Translations under genes and position numbers: made by a program | Origin: Flavobacterium marginilacus | GTDB taxonomy: Bacteria; Bacteroidota; Bacteroidia; Flavobacteriales; Flavobacteriaceae | Length of the DNA stretch: 64,000 nt | Assembly (NCBI RefSeq): GCF_026870155.1 | Contig: NZ_CP113975.1 | Span: 4,340,001 to 4,404,000, forward strand | Direction of reading: 5' to 3' | The notes under the pieces: model-generated | Told to the model about the DNA's origin: nothing | Seen by the model: only the letters and a program-made list of their open reading frames with translations | Databases searched by the model: none | Shown here: one piece after another, positions 1 to 8,096 of the stretch | How positions within the stretch are numbered: the stretch's first letter is position 1 | How the letters are laid out: every line of letters begins with the position of its first letter

Positions 1-521
1 GAATTTTGAAGCGAACCTGACTCATTGAATCCAATATGCCCGTTACCGCCTATTCCCAAAACCTGCAGATCAATACCTCCCAGCGCTTCGATCTTACTTT
101 CATAATTACTGCAGTAATCCCCAATTGCTTCCTTCGATAAAGTTCCGTCTGGAACATGCACATTTTCCGGAAGAATGTCTACCTGATCAAAAAGTAATTC
201 ATGCATAAACCGCACATAACTGTTTATTGAATCGGGTTCCATAGGGTAATATTCATCTAAATTGAATGATACTACATTTTTAAAACTCAAACCTTCTTCT
301 TTATGAAGGCGCACCAGTTCCGCATATAAGCTTTTTGGACTGGATCCTGTAGCAAGTCCCAATATGCATAATTGATTTTGGGACTGCTTTTCTCTTATCA
401 AATCAGCTATTTCTTTAGCCACCGATTTGGAACCTATTACCGAATTTTCATAAACTACAGTTCCAATATTTTCAAATCGTTTTTCAAAACTTGTCGCTTT
501 GTCTATTTCACTTTTTAACAT
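1..521 (-). CDS. nagB: Glucosamine-6-phosphate deaminase (NagB-like), 3' part cut by window edge
   Basis: Reading leftwards from an ATG at 521 gives about 173 residues beginning MLKSEIDKATSFEKRF and running off the window edge without a stop. Recognisable NagB signatures are LGLATGSSP (sugar-phosphate loop), NLDEYYPM (the DEY segment) and GIGGNGHIGFNE near the truncated end. NagB converts glucosamine-6-phosphate to fructose-6-phosphate and ammonia in the cytoplasm. The N-terminal extension before the catalytic domain resembles the long Bacteroidota form that carries a C-terminal LmbE/PIG-L domain, but that part would lie outside the window. It starts 42 bp after the GH89 stop, so the two genes are probably co-transcribed: a hydrolase releasing GlcNAc and an enzyme consuming the amino sugar. 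Confidence 0.9.
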   Translation of the reverse strand, partial: MLKSEIDKATSFEKRFENIGTVVYENSVIGSKSVAKEIADLIREKQSQNQLCILGLATGSSPKSLYAELVRLHKEEGLSFKNVVSFNLDEYYPMEPDSINSYVRFMHELLFDQVDILPENVHVPDGTLSKEAIGDYCSNYESKIEALGGIDLQVLGIGGNGHIGFNESGSLQN

Positions 522-563
522 TGCTTTTATTTTTATTTATTGATAGATATTAATTATGACATA

Positions 564-2741
564 CTAATGCATTTCATTGTTTTCAGTCCACTTTACTTCC
601 CATTGTTTTATGGCTTCTCTTTCTTTCGTTTCATCAAACGGAATGTTATTGGCTGATGATTTTCTTAAATCCTGTAAAAACATTTTCCATCTTGGCCAAT
701 AAAAGGATGCATACATACCGCGCCACGATCTTGATGCATAATCATTCAGATGTCCTTCTCCGCCCCAAAGCGTTATTAATGTTTTTGCATTTTTTATATA
801 CAATTTGGATTCATCAGGAGTGTTTCCGTAATCAGAAGCCGATTTCACCCAATTATTTAAGCTGTTCAAAGGCTGTCCCAAAAGCATATTATCAATATCC
901 AAAGCATGCTTTTCGATTTTTTTAAACAATTCATCGCCTTTTTTTATGTCTTTTGACTGATAAGCTTTGACACACTCCATCAGCTGTTCATCAATAATAA
1001 GTGAATAATAATGTCTGGATGCATCCAGCAGATCATAATTATAAAGGCTCTCTTTACTGAAGTTTTTAGCTTCTTTTTTCAGAATATCCAAAGCCTGTTT
1101 AAGCTTTTTCTTATCTCCGGGATTTCCTTTAAATTCTGTAATTTTTAATGTAGGTCTTTTAAAAAACAGGTAAGCTCCTGCCCAGTCATTCCACCAGCGC
1201 GTTTCCCAGTATTTAGTGCTGTAAACGGACTCTAACAGCAATTGCCAAGCCTGAAAAACAGGAGCAGAAGTTTTTTTGCCGTATCTGGCTTTTAGATACT
1301 GATGCATCCAGTCATTTACAGATTCTTTACCCTGTGACCAAGGAAGGTCATAAATGTATTCGTAAACTATTGAGTTATTGTTTAATCCTTCCGGCATTAC
1401 TCCGTAGCCGGCAACATTGCCTTTATTTGGATTGTTCAATAAGCTTGTCAGCTCGTTTCTGTAGAAATTTAAATCCCCGTAAACTGGATTGGATCCCCCA
1501 TAATTATGTACATATCCATAGGTCCATTGCTTTCCATAAAAAGCCTCTTGATTTTCCCATACTTTATATCGGTCATTTGCATAATCCTGAATCATTAAAC
1601 GATCGTTTGGCACTTTGCTTAAGAAAGCCTTAGTAGCTTCTTTAGTCCAAAATTCTTTATTGTCCCCAAAAAGCCATCCCTGCATAACCCAGGTTGCTTT
1701 TGGAGCAGCTTCATTTATGGTTTCAAAAATGGTTTTTCCATAATCTGACAGTTCCTCGTTTTTATGCTCTTTTGAAACTGGCGGTGTTATTTCGTTAAAT
1801 GAATCGGCTAGGTAGAAATCAGCCTCTCCATAAACTTTTGTGTAAATTTCTATAAAACGCTTACCAACTTCTTTAAACAAAGGATCTTTAGAATCCAATA
1901 AATAAGTACTTTCAAAACCTCCTCCTGACCAGGAATTTAATTCACTAATCTTTGAATTTGGGTGTTTTTCTGCAAATGCTTTTGGCACGTAGCCGCTAAA
2001 AGCAGGTACAACAGGATGCATTCCTAATGCCTTCATTCTTTGCAGTATCTGTTTTTGAACGATTTCTTTTTTATTTATCCAGTCTTGTGGCAGCGGTCCT
2101 TCCAGACCATTGATATTTCCCATTCGCTGCCAAGGCAAAAATGCAGGTCCTGCAAAATGCGCCTGTAACTGACTGTCTGTTAACCCATATTCTTTCCACA
2201 ACAGCTGCCATACTGCTTCCTGCCCTTCCAATGCTGTAGGCAGATTAATACCATGAAAAGCCATCCAGTCTATTTCCTGTTCCCAGCGTTTCCAGTCCCA
2301 CCATGGAGTAGTGTATCCAAAAGTACAGGCATTTAAATATTCCCTGTATTTAAAAGGTGTAGACTGTTTTTTTGAATATTTTGGCCAGCTCTTAGGCAAA
2401 TCGATTCTGTTTCCCTCCCAGCTGACTAAAACTGCTCCAATATCTCTAAGAAAATTATAAGCAGCATAACAAATCACAACATTCGAAGAGGCAGTAATTC
2501 TAACTCGGTTTGCTGCTGTTGTTTCCACTTCAAACCAATCTGTTTCATTGGAGTCTTTTTTTTCAGCAATAATTAAGTCAAATTCATTTGCCCGTTTTCC
2601 AATAAGTCTTTCCAGTACTGCCGATGCGGTTTTGGTTTCCTTATCGTTTTTACAGTATCCGTTAGTTACAAATAAAAGAAAAACAAGAAAAGAAGCTGCG
2701 CTTTTCATAAATCTATTAATACTCAAGGTCCTTTTTGTCAT
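564..2741 (-). CDS. Secreted alpha-N-acetylglucosaminidase, GH89 (NAGLU-type)
   Basis: 725 residues with a hydrophobic leader (about residues 12-30, ending TNGYC). The order matches NAGLU: a small N-terminal domain (about 38-115), a TIM barrel (about 128-465) and an all-helical C-terminal domain. Family signatures are YREYLNACTFGYTTPWWDW and the two catalytic acids: E317 in DSFNEITPP (acid/base) and E451 in GVMPEGLNNN (nucleophile). The enzyme removes terminal alpha-linked GlcNAc, as found in heparan sulfate and gastric mucin glycans, and probably acts in the periplasm or outside the cell. An alternative start at 2708 (MKSAASF) would give a more typical signal peptide. The following nagB fits release and use of the sugar. 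The natural substrate cannot be read from the sequence. Confidence 0.93.
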   Translation of the reverse strand: MTKRTLSINRFMKSAASFLVFLLFVTNGYCKNDKETKTASAVLERLIGKRANEFDLIIAEKKDSNETDWFEVETTAANRVRITASSNVVICYAAYNFLRDIGAVLVSWEGNRIDLPKSWPKYSKKQSTPFKYREYLNACTFGYTTPWWDWKRWEQEIDWMAFHGINLPTALEGQEAVWQLLWKEYGLTDSQLQAHFAGPAFLPWQRMGNINGLEGPLPQDWINKKEIVQKQILQRMKALGMHPVVPAFSGYVPKAFAEKHPNSKISELNSWSGGGFESTYLLDSKDPLFKEVGKRFIEIYTKVYGEADFYLADSFNEITPPVSKEHKNEELSDYGKTIFETINEAAPKATWVMQGWLFGDNKEFWTKEATKAFLSKVPNDRLMIQDYANDRYKVWENQEAFYGKQWTYGYVHNYGGSNPVYGDLNFYRNELTSLLNNPNKGNVAGYGVMPEGLNNNSIVYEYIYDLPWSQGKESVNDWMHQYLKARYGKKTSAPVFQAWQLLLESVYSTKYWETRWWNDWAGAYLFFKRPTLKITEFKGNPGDKKKLKQALDILKKEAKNFSKESLYNYDLLDASRHYYSLIIDEQLMECVKAYQSKDIKKGDELFKKIEKHALDIDNMLLGQPLNSLNNWVKSASDYGNTPDESKLYIKNAKTLITLWGGEGHLNDYASRSWRGMYASFYWPRWKMFLQDLRKSSANNIPFDETKEREAIKQWEVKWTENNEMH

Positions 2742-3135
2742 TTTACTGCAATTTTAGTTTCTTATATATTTATTTGTTTTGATAATTTTAAAAATACATC
2801 TCCATATAGATTTATAGAAACTTAAAACTATCATTGAATTTACTAAACTTTTCTAATACCAAAAACCACATTAGCTTTAGTAACAATTTGTTATTAATAC
2901 CCGCTTTTATGGCATTTTATTTAAGGATAAAATTATAAATTATTGATTTTTTAATAATGGACGTATCATTCAAAACTATAGACAGACTGCCCAAAATGAA
3001 ACAGGAAATCAGCATAATCAATACTGCTTCTGGATTATGCTTCTAAAAAACAAAGAGTAGAATTACTTGGAGAAAGCGGTTTCAGAATCTTTCTTAAAAA
3101 ATAAGTGATACTGACAGTTGAACAAAACATACGGC
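2742..3135. other. Intergenic stretch, no supported gene
   Basis: About 390 bp of AT-rich DNA between the GH89 start and the terminator of the next minus-strand gene. Only short open frames occur, for example a 29-codon plus-strand frame from about 2957, with no recognisable product. The GH89 promoter must lie here on the minus strand, but I found no exact TAnnTTTG match. Confidence 0.4.
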
Positions 3136-3165
3136 AAAAAAAAAGACCGTTCAATCTGAACAGTC
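3136..3165 (-). terminator. Rho-independent terminator
   Basis: On the minus strand a 9-bp stem (GACTGTTCA with TGAACGGTC, one G-U pair) and a 3-nt loop are followed by nine T. It lies 27 bp after the stop of the small orphan gene, which supports that gene being a real single-gene transcript. Confidence 0.85.
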
Positions 3166-3191
3166 TCTCTTTATAATATCTAAAAAATAAC

Positions 3192-3497
3192 TTAGGATTT
3201 AAACAATCCCTCTTTGTGGGCATTGTATAAAACCAAATCATAAGGAACTAATTTGGGCGCTACTTTTTCTGAAGCAGCATCGAATGTAATTTTGTTATGT
3301 TTTCTGAACAAATAAATCTCTTTCAGGCAATTTGATAAACTCTGATGTATAAAACTTGTAAAAATTGGCAGAGGCTTATCTCCTTTCAATAAATCTATCT
3401 GATAATTCGAACTGCTTTTTGACAGATTGTTTCCAATGATTCTTAAAGTAAATATTGATGGAACTCCGTTTTGCTCTCCTTGATACTGTACTATCAT
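3192..3497 (-). CDS. Hypothetical protein, 101 aa
   Basis: A 101-residue protein without signal peptide or membrane segment, beginning MIVQYQGEQNGVPSIF. I do not recognise a family. It is a mixed alpha/beta-looking sequence with basic patches (LFRKHNK). Support for a real gene is contextual: a TTG-N21-TAAATTTG promoter about 113 bp upstream and a strong terminator immediately downstream. It is probably cytoplasmic. There is no functional clue from neighbours, since it sits alone between the GH89 gene and a secreted LRR gene. Confidence 0.55.
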   Translation of the reverse strand: MIVQYQGEQNGVPSIFTLRIIGNNLSKSSSNYQIDLLKGDKPLPIFTSFIHQSLSNCLKEIYLFRKHNKITFDAASEKVAPKLVPYDLVLYNAHKEGLFKS

Positions 3498-3616
3498 AAT
3501 TCTATAATTAAAATGTGGATAAATTAAAATTAATCTTTTCAGCTTCTATTTCAGCTGAATTCTCAATAAAATTAGATAAAAAAAAGAAACTGATATAATA
3601 TTGAGCTGTAAATTAT

Positions 3617-3648
3617 CAAATTTATAACATTAAGCTTTATTAAAACAA
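3617..3648 (-). promoter_or_regulatory. Putative promoter of the 101-aa gene
   Basis: Minus strand: -7 box TAAATTTG (3624-3617), 21-bp spacer, -33 TTG (3648-3646). This matches the Bacteroidota TTG/TAnnTTTG consensus. Transcription would begin near 3610, leaving a leader of about 110 nt. Confidence 0.55.
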
Positions 3649-3710
3649 CTTCACTTTCATTTAAGGAGTAAAATTTAAACTTAATTGGCATTACCTCAGC
3701 TGTAAAAACG

Positions 3711-3741
3711 AAAAACCCTGTAATGTATGAAGTTACAGGGT
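3711..3741 (-). terminator. Rho-independent terminator of LRR gene
   Basis: Minus strand: 9-bp perfect stem ACCCTGTAA / TTACAGGGT with a 9-nt loop, followed by a short T run. It lies 65 bp after the LRR stop codon. Confidence 0.8.
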
Positions 3742-3805
3742 AAATCTAACTAAGTGTAATTAAAACAAACAATCTTCTTAATCTCTTTACTCTTGCGGGA
3801 TGATT

Positions 3806-4633
3806 TTATCCTTTTATAGGTAAAGAAATTACATTTCCTATTTCGTTTCTCATGGTCATATTTAATTTATCTAACAGCGATAATTTATTGGATACCTGAC
3901 CTGAAAACAGATTATAGGATATATTTAATTTTTTTAAACGAGTTAATTTTTCTAATTCTGCAGGCACCTGCCCTTTAAAGTCATTATCAAAAAGATTCAG
4001 ATTTTCTAACAATACCAGATTCCCAATCGAAGGACTTAATTTTCCAGTGAATCTATTAGTATATAAAGAAAGTGTTCGCAAAGATTTTAACTCGTAAAAA
4101 GAAACCGGCAGCGAACCTTGGAAAGAGTTTTCATATAAAGATAAACTCTCAAGCGCAGACAGTTTTCCTATCTGCTGTGGCAGCTCACCAGAAAAAATAT
4201 TACGGTCAAGCATTAATACTTTTAAATTTGGAAGCGTACAGATAGAAACAGGGATAAAACCAGTCATCTTATTAAAAGAAAGATCTAATACCTCTAAAGC
4301 TTTCATATTACCAATGTTGAGCGGTATTTCGCCATTCAATAAATTGGTACCTAAATTTAATTCCTGTAAATTCAGTAAAGTAGTGATTTCAACGGGTATA
4401 CGTCCTGTTAAATTATTGTTTTTCAAATTTATCGAAACCACTTTATCATCAACGACTTTTACTCCATACCATTTATCAATCGGTAAAGAAAGATCCCATT
4501 TATTAATCCATTTAGCTCCATTGGTAGCTTGATTTAATTTTATAAGGACTTCTTTTTCTGCTTTTGAAAAATTTGCAAAAGAAGAGAATGAAAAGAATAC
4601 AGTAAAAATTAGAAGTGTAATTTTATTACTCAT
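3806..4633 (-). CDS. Secreted leucine-rich-repeat protein (paralogue 1)
   Basis: 275 residues: signal peptide (1-20, SFSSFA), a cap region with the plant-type LRR N-terminal pattern (EKEVLIKLNQATNGAKWINKWDL, about 26-48, given here only as a location), then about eight LRRs of the plant-like form LxxLxLxxNxxxGxIPxxI (about 65-255). A short tail ends TMRNEIGN. It has no transmembrane anchor or T9SS C-terminal domain, so it is probably periplasmic or released. LRR scaffolds bind proteins or glycans; the ligand is unknown. A co-linear paralogue lies at 22456-23310, so the two copies bracket the sulfatase locus. It has its own promoter and terminator. Confidence 0.85.
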   Translation of the reverse strand: MSNKITLLIFTVFFSFSSFANFSKAEKEVLIKLNQATNGAKWINKWDLSLPIDKWYGVKVVDDKVVSINLKNNNLTGRIPVEITTLLNLQELNLGTNLLNGEIPLNIGNMKALEVLDLSFNKMTGFIPVSICTLPNLKVLMLDRNIFSGELPQQIGKLSALESLSLYENSFQGSLPVSFYELKSLRTLSLYTNRFTGKLSPSIGNLVLLENLNLFDNDFKGQVPAELEKLTRLKKLNISYNLFSGQVSNKLSLLDKLNMTMRNEIGNVISLPIKG

Positions 4634-4659
4634 TTACTCGGTTTAAAAATTAGTTGCTT

Positions 4660-4687
4660 CAAAAATAATTAAAAACTTCGCCAACAA
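4660..4687 (-). promoter_or_regulatory. Putative promoter of LRR gene 1
   Basis: Minus strand: -7 TATTTTTG (4667-4660), 17-bp spacer to TTG (4687-4685). It lies directly upstream of the LRR start and downstream of a terminator, so this gene looks like an independent transcript. Confidence 0.5.
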
Positions 4688-4742
4688 ACAAAAAAAATCG
4701 ACTAATTAACACAAAAAAAATGTTAACAGTAATAAATCCTAC

Positions 4743-4784
4743 AAAAAAAAGTGCAGTATTTTCAAAAAATGAATTACTGCACTT
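4743..4784 (-). terminator. Rho-independent terminator
   Basis: Minus strand: 10-bp perfect stem AAGTGCAGTA / TACTGCACTT, AT-rich loop of 16 nt, then eight T. It would stop transcripts arriving from the FGE-YeiH unit before the LRR promoter. Confidence 0.75.
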
Positions 4785-4970
4785 ACAAAAAAAAAAATCA
4801 AGTAAAATTAACTAACCAAACTAACCAAGTTCAGATTTTAAGCGGGAAGTTTTCACTTCCTGTCTTGGAAATTTTAATCTCCAAAAATACTTTTTACCAG
4901 CCTTAATCTCATCAAAAGACAAGGCGAACAGACTTTTTTGTGTTTAACTTTTATGCTTTATTATTTTTTA

Positions 4971-5112
4971 TATGACTATCCGTGACTAATACCAAATCGA
5001 TAAAATTGGCCACAGATTAACACAGATTTCTAAAAAATGCATGCAAAATCTGTAAGAATCTGTGTAATCAGCGGCAAAAAAAAAGATTTAGTATGCTTTG
5101 CGGATAGTCATA
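4971..5112. repeat. Inverted-repeat element A (MITE-like, 142 bp)
   Basis: An imperfect palindrome bounded by TATGACTATCCG on the left and its exact complement CGGATAGTCATA on the right. Inside are nested arms containing GCCACAGATTAACACAG on the left, and on the right the complement of GCCGCTGATTACACAG. No ORF lies within it. The same structure recurs at 7859-7992 in the same orientation. The GCCACAGATT core is also the core of the inverted repeats around the GxxExxY gene at 41734-42224. It lies between the YeiH gene and LRR gene 1. Confidence 0.75.
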
Positions 5113-5178
5113 ATTTTTTAACTTCCAAATTGTTTCTATGGATACATCCACATCCAGAGCTGTGTCATAAAACACTAA

Positions 5179-5256
5179 TTACTGACGGACAGCAGTTTTT
5201 ATACCCAATTCTTCTAAAGATTGGCCGTGCACAATGATATCCCATTCTAAAAAAAA
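5179..5256 (-). other. Possible gene remnant downstream of YeiH gene
   Basis: Immediately after the YeiH stop, and in its reading frame, an open stretch encodes LEWDIIVHGQSLEELGIKTA and three more residues before a stop at 5179. It has protein-like composition but no start codon. It could be the preserved C-terminal end of a lost gene next to repeat element A, or chance. No family recognised. Confidence 0.25.
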
Positions 5257-5259
5257 TCC

Positions 5260-6522
5260 TTATTTGCCAAACAATAAAAAGGCAATCAGAAGCGTGATTA
5301 TAATATTGAAAATCTGAGCTGTCAAAAAAGCGTACAATGGCTTTTTGCTATTATTAGTAAACAAATCTTTGAAATTAGTTTCCAATCCAATACTGGTAAA
5401 AGCCAGCGCAAACCAAAGCCCCTGGAGATTCTTCAGACTGTCTTTAACCGTATCTCTTGTTTCGGGGGAAATCAGAAAAGAAAAAACCAAAGAAGCGACA
5501 ATAAACCCAATCACAAACTTTGGAAAACGTTCCCAGATAACTCCTAAAGTTGGTTTCGCCGTAACAGCATCCGATGATTTATTCTGGGCATACGACCAAT
5601 AAACGGATATCGCAAAAGCTGCTAATCCCAGTAATACATTCTGCGAAAATTTAACAATTGTGCTAATCTTCAAAGCAGTTTCTCCAACTAATGTTCCCGA
5701 AGCAACAACAGCTCCCGAAGTATCGATACTGCCACCGAGCCAGGCTCCTGTAACTTCTTCTGCAAAATTGAAGTGCTTGGCAACCATTGGCATAAAAATC
5801 ATCATTGGAATGGCCGTTACCAATACCATTGAAATGACATAAGACAGTTTCTTCGAATCGCCTTTGATGGCTCCGGATGTTGCAATCGCAGCCGAAACAC
5901 CGCAGATGGAAACAGCACTGGAAATCATTAAGGCTAATTCCTCATCAACTTTAAGCTTCTTACACACCCAAAAAGCAAAATACCAAACGGACAAAACTAC
6001 CACTAAAGCTTGAATCAGCCCTAGAGAACCTGCCTTTAGTATATCCGAAAATATGACACCGGTTCCTAACAATACCAAACCGATTTTTACAAAAATTTCG
6101 GTTGAAAGTGCGGTGCGGAACCATTCTGGAAGCTTGAAAAAATTACCTATAGACAATCCTATAATCAGGCTGAAAATAACTGCCTCTAAATTGAGCCCCT
6201 TGATTACAGTATTACCCGCTATAATCAAGGCCGCTACTGTCAATACAAACACTATTGGAAAACCCAATAAAAATTTCTTAACCGATTTCCCAACCAAAAA
6301 AACGCCTAGTATACCAATCCCTAAAAGGTAAATAAATTGCAGAAAAAGTTCTTTTATATTCGTACCGCTGCATACATTATTCTGCAGATCGGCCCCGTTT
6401 GACCACTTGAATACAGGAACCGAAGGCAGGTAAATAAAAAGAGAAATTCCAATTATCAAAAAACCTAAAAGCACTGCTGCCCAATCTTCATGAATAGTAA
6501 ATTGTTTTGTTTTTAATGCCAT
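5260..6522 (-). CDS. YeiH/UPF0324-family putative sulfate exporter
   Basis: 420 residues with about ten hydrophobic helices throughout. Family signatures are the GLSIGN segment after about residue 120 and SICGVSAAIATSGAIKG near 205-221, with a C-terminal LTAQIFNIIITLLIAFLLFG helix. It belongs to the YeiH / Cons_hypoth698 family of inner-membrane proteins, often annotated as putative sulfate exporters on genome-context grounds. The start lies 31 bp after the FGE gene, so they are probably co-transcribed. In a cell hydrolysing sulfate esters, an exporter for excess sulfate or sulfite would be sensible. The transported ion is inferred from family naming and context. Confidence 0.85.
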   Translation of the reverse strand: MALKTKQFTIHEDWAAVLLGFLIIGISLFIYLPSVPVFKWSNGADLQNNVCSGTNIKELFLQFIYLLGIGILGVFLVGKSVKKFLLGFPIVFVLTVAALIIAGNTVIKGLNLEAVIFSLIIGLSIGNFFKLPEWFRTALSTEIFVKIGLVLLGTGVIFSDILKAGSLGLIQALVVVLSVWYFAFWVCKKLKVDEELALMISSAVSICGVSAAIATSGAIKGDSKKLSYVISMVLVTAIPMMIFMPMVAKHFNFAEEVTGAWLGGSIDTSGAVVASGTLVGETALKISTIVKFSQNVLLGLAAFAISVYWSYAQNKSSDAVTAKPTLGVIWERFPKFVIGFIVASLVFSFLISPETRDTVKDSLKNLQGLWFALAFTSIGLETNFKDLFTNNSKKPLYAFLTAQIFNIIITLLIAFLLFGK

Positions 6523-6553
6523 ATCAAATTATTGTTTTCAGCTTTCGTTTTTA

Positions 6554-7636
6554 TTATTTATCCTTCACACAGCGGAAACCTAAGTGATTGCAGGCACTTG
6601 TAGTCTCTCCTTTACCGCGGCTTCCCGCCACATAACGAATACAGTATTGATCGCTGCATAAATAAGAACCGCCTCTTTGAACATGTTTTTCTACACCCGG
6701 TTCTTCTGGGTCATAACTGGCCGAAGGCCCGGTGGGATTATCAACTGCACTGCTTTTATAATAATCGTCTCGGTATAAATCACTGCACCATTCCCATACA
6801 TTTCCTTCCAGATCATAAATCCCATATGGATTTTTAGGAAACGATTTTACCGGAGCTGCTCCTGTAAAACCATCTTCGGCTGTGTTATTATCCGGAAAAG
6901 ATCCCTGAAAAATATTCGCTGCCCATTTTCCGTCTGGCTTGAGTTCCGTACCCCAGTAATATTTTGCAGAAGGTCTTCCGGCTCTTGCTGCAAACTCCCA
7001 TTCGGCTTCGGTTGGAAGCCTTTTTCCTGCCCATTCGGCATAAGCCTTAGCATCTAAATAACTAACCTGCACTACAGGATAATTTTCCAGCCCAGCAATA
7101 CTGCTTTCTGGCCCAGCAGGATGCTGCCAGCTGGCACCCGGAACGTACTGCCACCATTGCTGTATATTATCCAAAGCCACCTTTCCTACTGGAGGCACAA
7201 ATACCGCCGAACCTGGCACTAAATTCTCGAGCGGAACACCTGGATAATCATTTGGATCCAATGGTCTTTCGGCAATGGTTACATAATTAGTGGCCTTCAC
7301 AAAAGCGGCAAACTGTGCATTAGTTACTTCATGCTCATCAATCCAATAGCCTTTAACACTTACTTTGTGAACAGGTTTTGCATCGGGATAATCATTGGTT
7401 CCCATGCTGAATTCGCCTCCATCAACCCAGACCATTCCTCTGGTCGAAGCTGCTGTATGCTCTTCTGAAGTTTTATTAATGGATTGCAGCAATAATGCTT
7501 TTTTGGATGTATTTGCCTTGCACATAGCCTTACAATCAGCTGCTGAAACAACTGCTAACGCTTTATTTTCTTGTCCATAAGCTGAAAAACCTGCAAAACT
7601 AATTGCTGCAATTACACTATATATATTTTTATTCAT
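6554..7636 (-). CDS. Formylglycine-generating enzyme (sulfatase-maturating, SUMF1-type), exported
   Basis: About 360 residues from the preferred ATG at 7636 (an upstream ATG at 7651 adds MSLLI). Signal peptide IYSVIAAISFAGFSAYGQ. The FGE-sulfatase domain spans about residues 70-360: MVWVDGGEFSMGTNDYP, YWIDEHEVTNAQFAAFV, RLPTEAEWEFAARAG, GNVWEWCSD and the C-terminal GGSYLCSDQYC. That last motif holds the two catalytic copper-binding cysteines (C332 and C337 counted from 7651) that distinguish true FGE from fold relatives such as GldK. The enzyme oxidises the cysteine of CxPxR sulfatase motifs to formylglycine using oxygen. Three sulfatases with CxPxR lie nearby, so it is probably their maturase in the periplasm. 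It is followed by the YeiH-type gene. Confidence 0.93.
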   Translation of the reverse strand: MNKNIYSVIAAISFAGFSAYGQENKALAVVSAADCKAMCKANTSKKALLLQSINKTSEEHTAASTRGMVWVDGGEFSMGTNDYPDAKPVHKVSVKGYWIDEHEVTNAQFAAFVKATNYVTIAERPLDPNDYPGVPLENLVPGSAVFVPPVGKVALDNIQQWWQYVPGASWQHPAGPESSIAGLENYPVVQVSYLDAKAYAEWAGKRLPTEAEWEFAARAGRPSAKYYWGTELKPDGKWAANIFQGSFPDNNTAEDGFTGAAPVKSFPKNPYGIYDLEGNVWEWCSDLYRDDYYKSSAVDNPTGPSASYDPEEPGVEKHVQRGGSYLCSDQYCIRYVAGSRGKGETTSACNHLGFRCVKDK

Positions 7637-7683
7637 GATAAGTAAGCTCAAAATAATGTGAAAAGTATTCTATTCCATTTTAA

Positions 7684-7767
7684 TTAATCAAAAACAATAC
7701 ATAGGCAAGGAATACCAAGTACCAATAAACCTTGCCTTTCTCCAAAAGAGACGTATTGAGTTGCCAT
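7684..7767 (-). CDS. Possible 27-codon upstream ORF in the FGE leader
   Basis: Within the predicted FGE 5' leader, an ATG at 7767 opens a 27-codon frame (MATQYVSFGERQGLLVLG..., with two cysteines near its end) that stops 47 bp before the FGE start. A hairpin AGGCAAGG / CCTTGCCT (7703-7710 with 7730-7737) overlaps its 3' half. Whether it is translated is unknown. It shares only the tetrapeptide VSFG with the cysteine leader peptide of susC, which may be chance. Confidence 0.25.
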   Translation of the reverse strand: MATQYVSFGERQGLLVLGIPCLCIVFD

Positions 7768-7812
7768 TTTTTTTGATATAAGCATAATTTAAATTCTACT
7801 TATACCATAGAA

Positions 7813-7842
7813 CAAATATAAATTAAAAATAGGAACTTCCAA
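7813..7842 (-). promoter_or_regulatory. Putative promoter of FGE-YeiH unit
   Basis: Minus strand: -7 TATATTTG (7820-7813), 19-bp spacer, -33 TTG (7842-7840). It is a very good match to the Bacteroidota consensus. The leader to the FGE start would be about 170 nt. The promoter lies just downstream of repeat element B. Confidence 0.65.
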
Positions 7843-7858
7843 ATTTTAAATTATTTTT

Positions 7859-7992
7859 TATGACTTTCCTTCAACTAATACCAAACAGATTAAATTAGCC
7901 ACAGATTTTTTTAAAAAAAAGTAATGAAATCTGTGAGAATCTGTGTAATCAGTGGCGAAAAAAATACATGGTATTATTTGCGGACAGTCATA
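7859..7992. repeat. Inverted-repeat element B (MITE-like, 134 bp)
   Basis: Second copy of element A, same orientation. The left end is TATGACTTTCCTTCAACTAA, and the right end is the complement of TATGACTGTCCGCAAATAAT. The inner arms are GCCACAGATTT and the complement of GCCACTGATTACACAG. It has no ORF and lies between the rhodanese gene and the promoter of the FGE gene. Confidence 0.75.
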
Positions 7993-8096
7993 TTATTTTT
8001 TGTATAAATTAAAATATAAATTTATAAAAAACTAAAAAACAAGTTTTTAACTACATAACAATTCATAAATTTATTCTGAATGTTATACTATATTTT

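Noticed and set aside
2957..3046. 29-codon plus-strand ORF in the 2.7-3.1 kb gap
   Set aside because: No recognisable similarity and no regulatory signals; probably chance.
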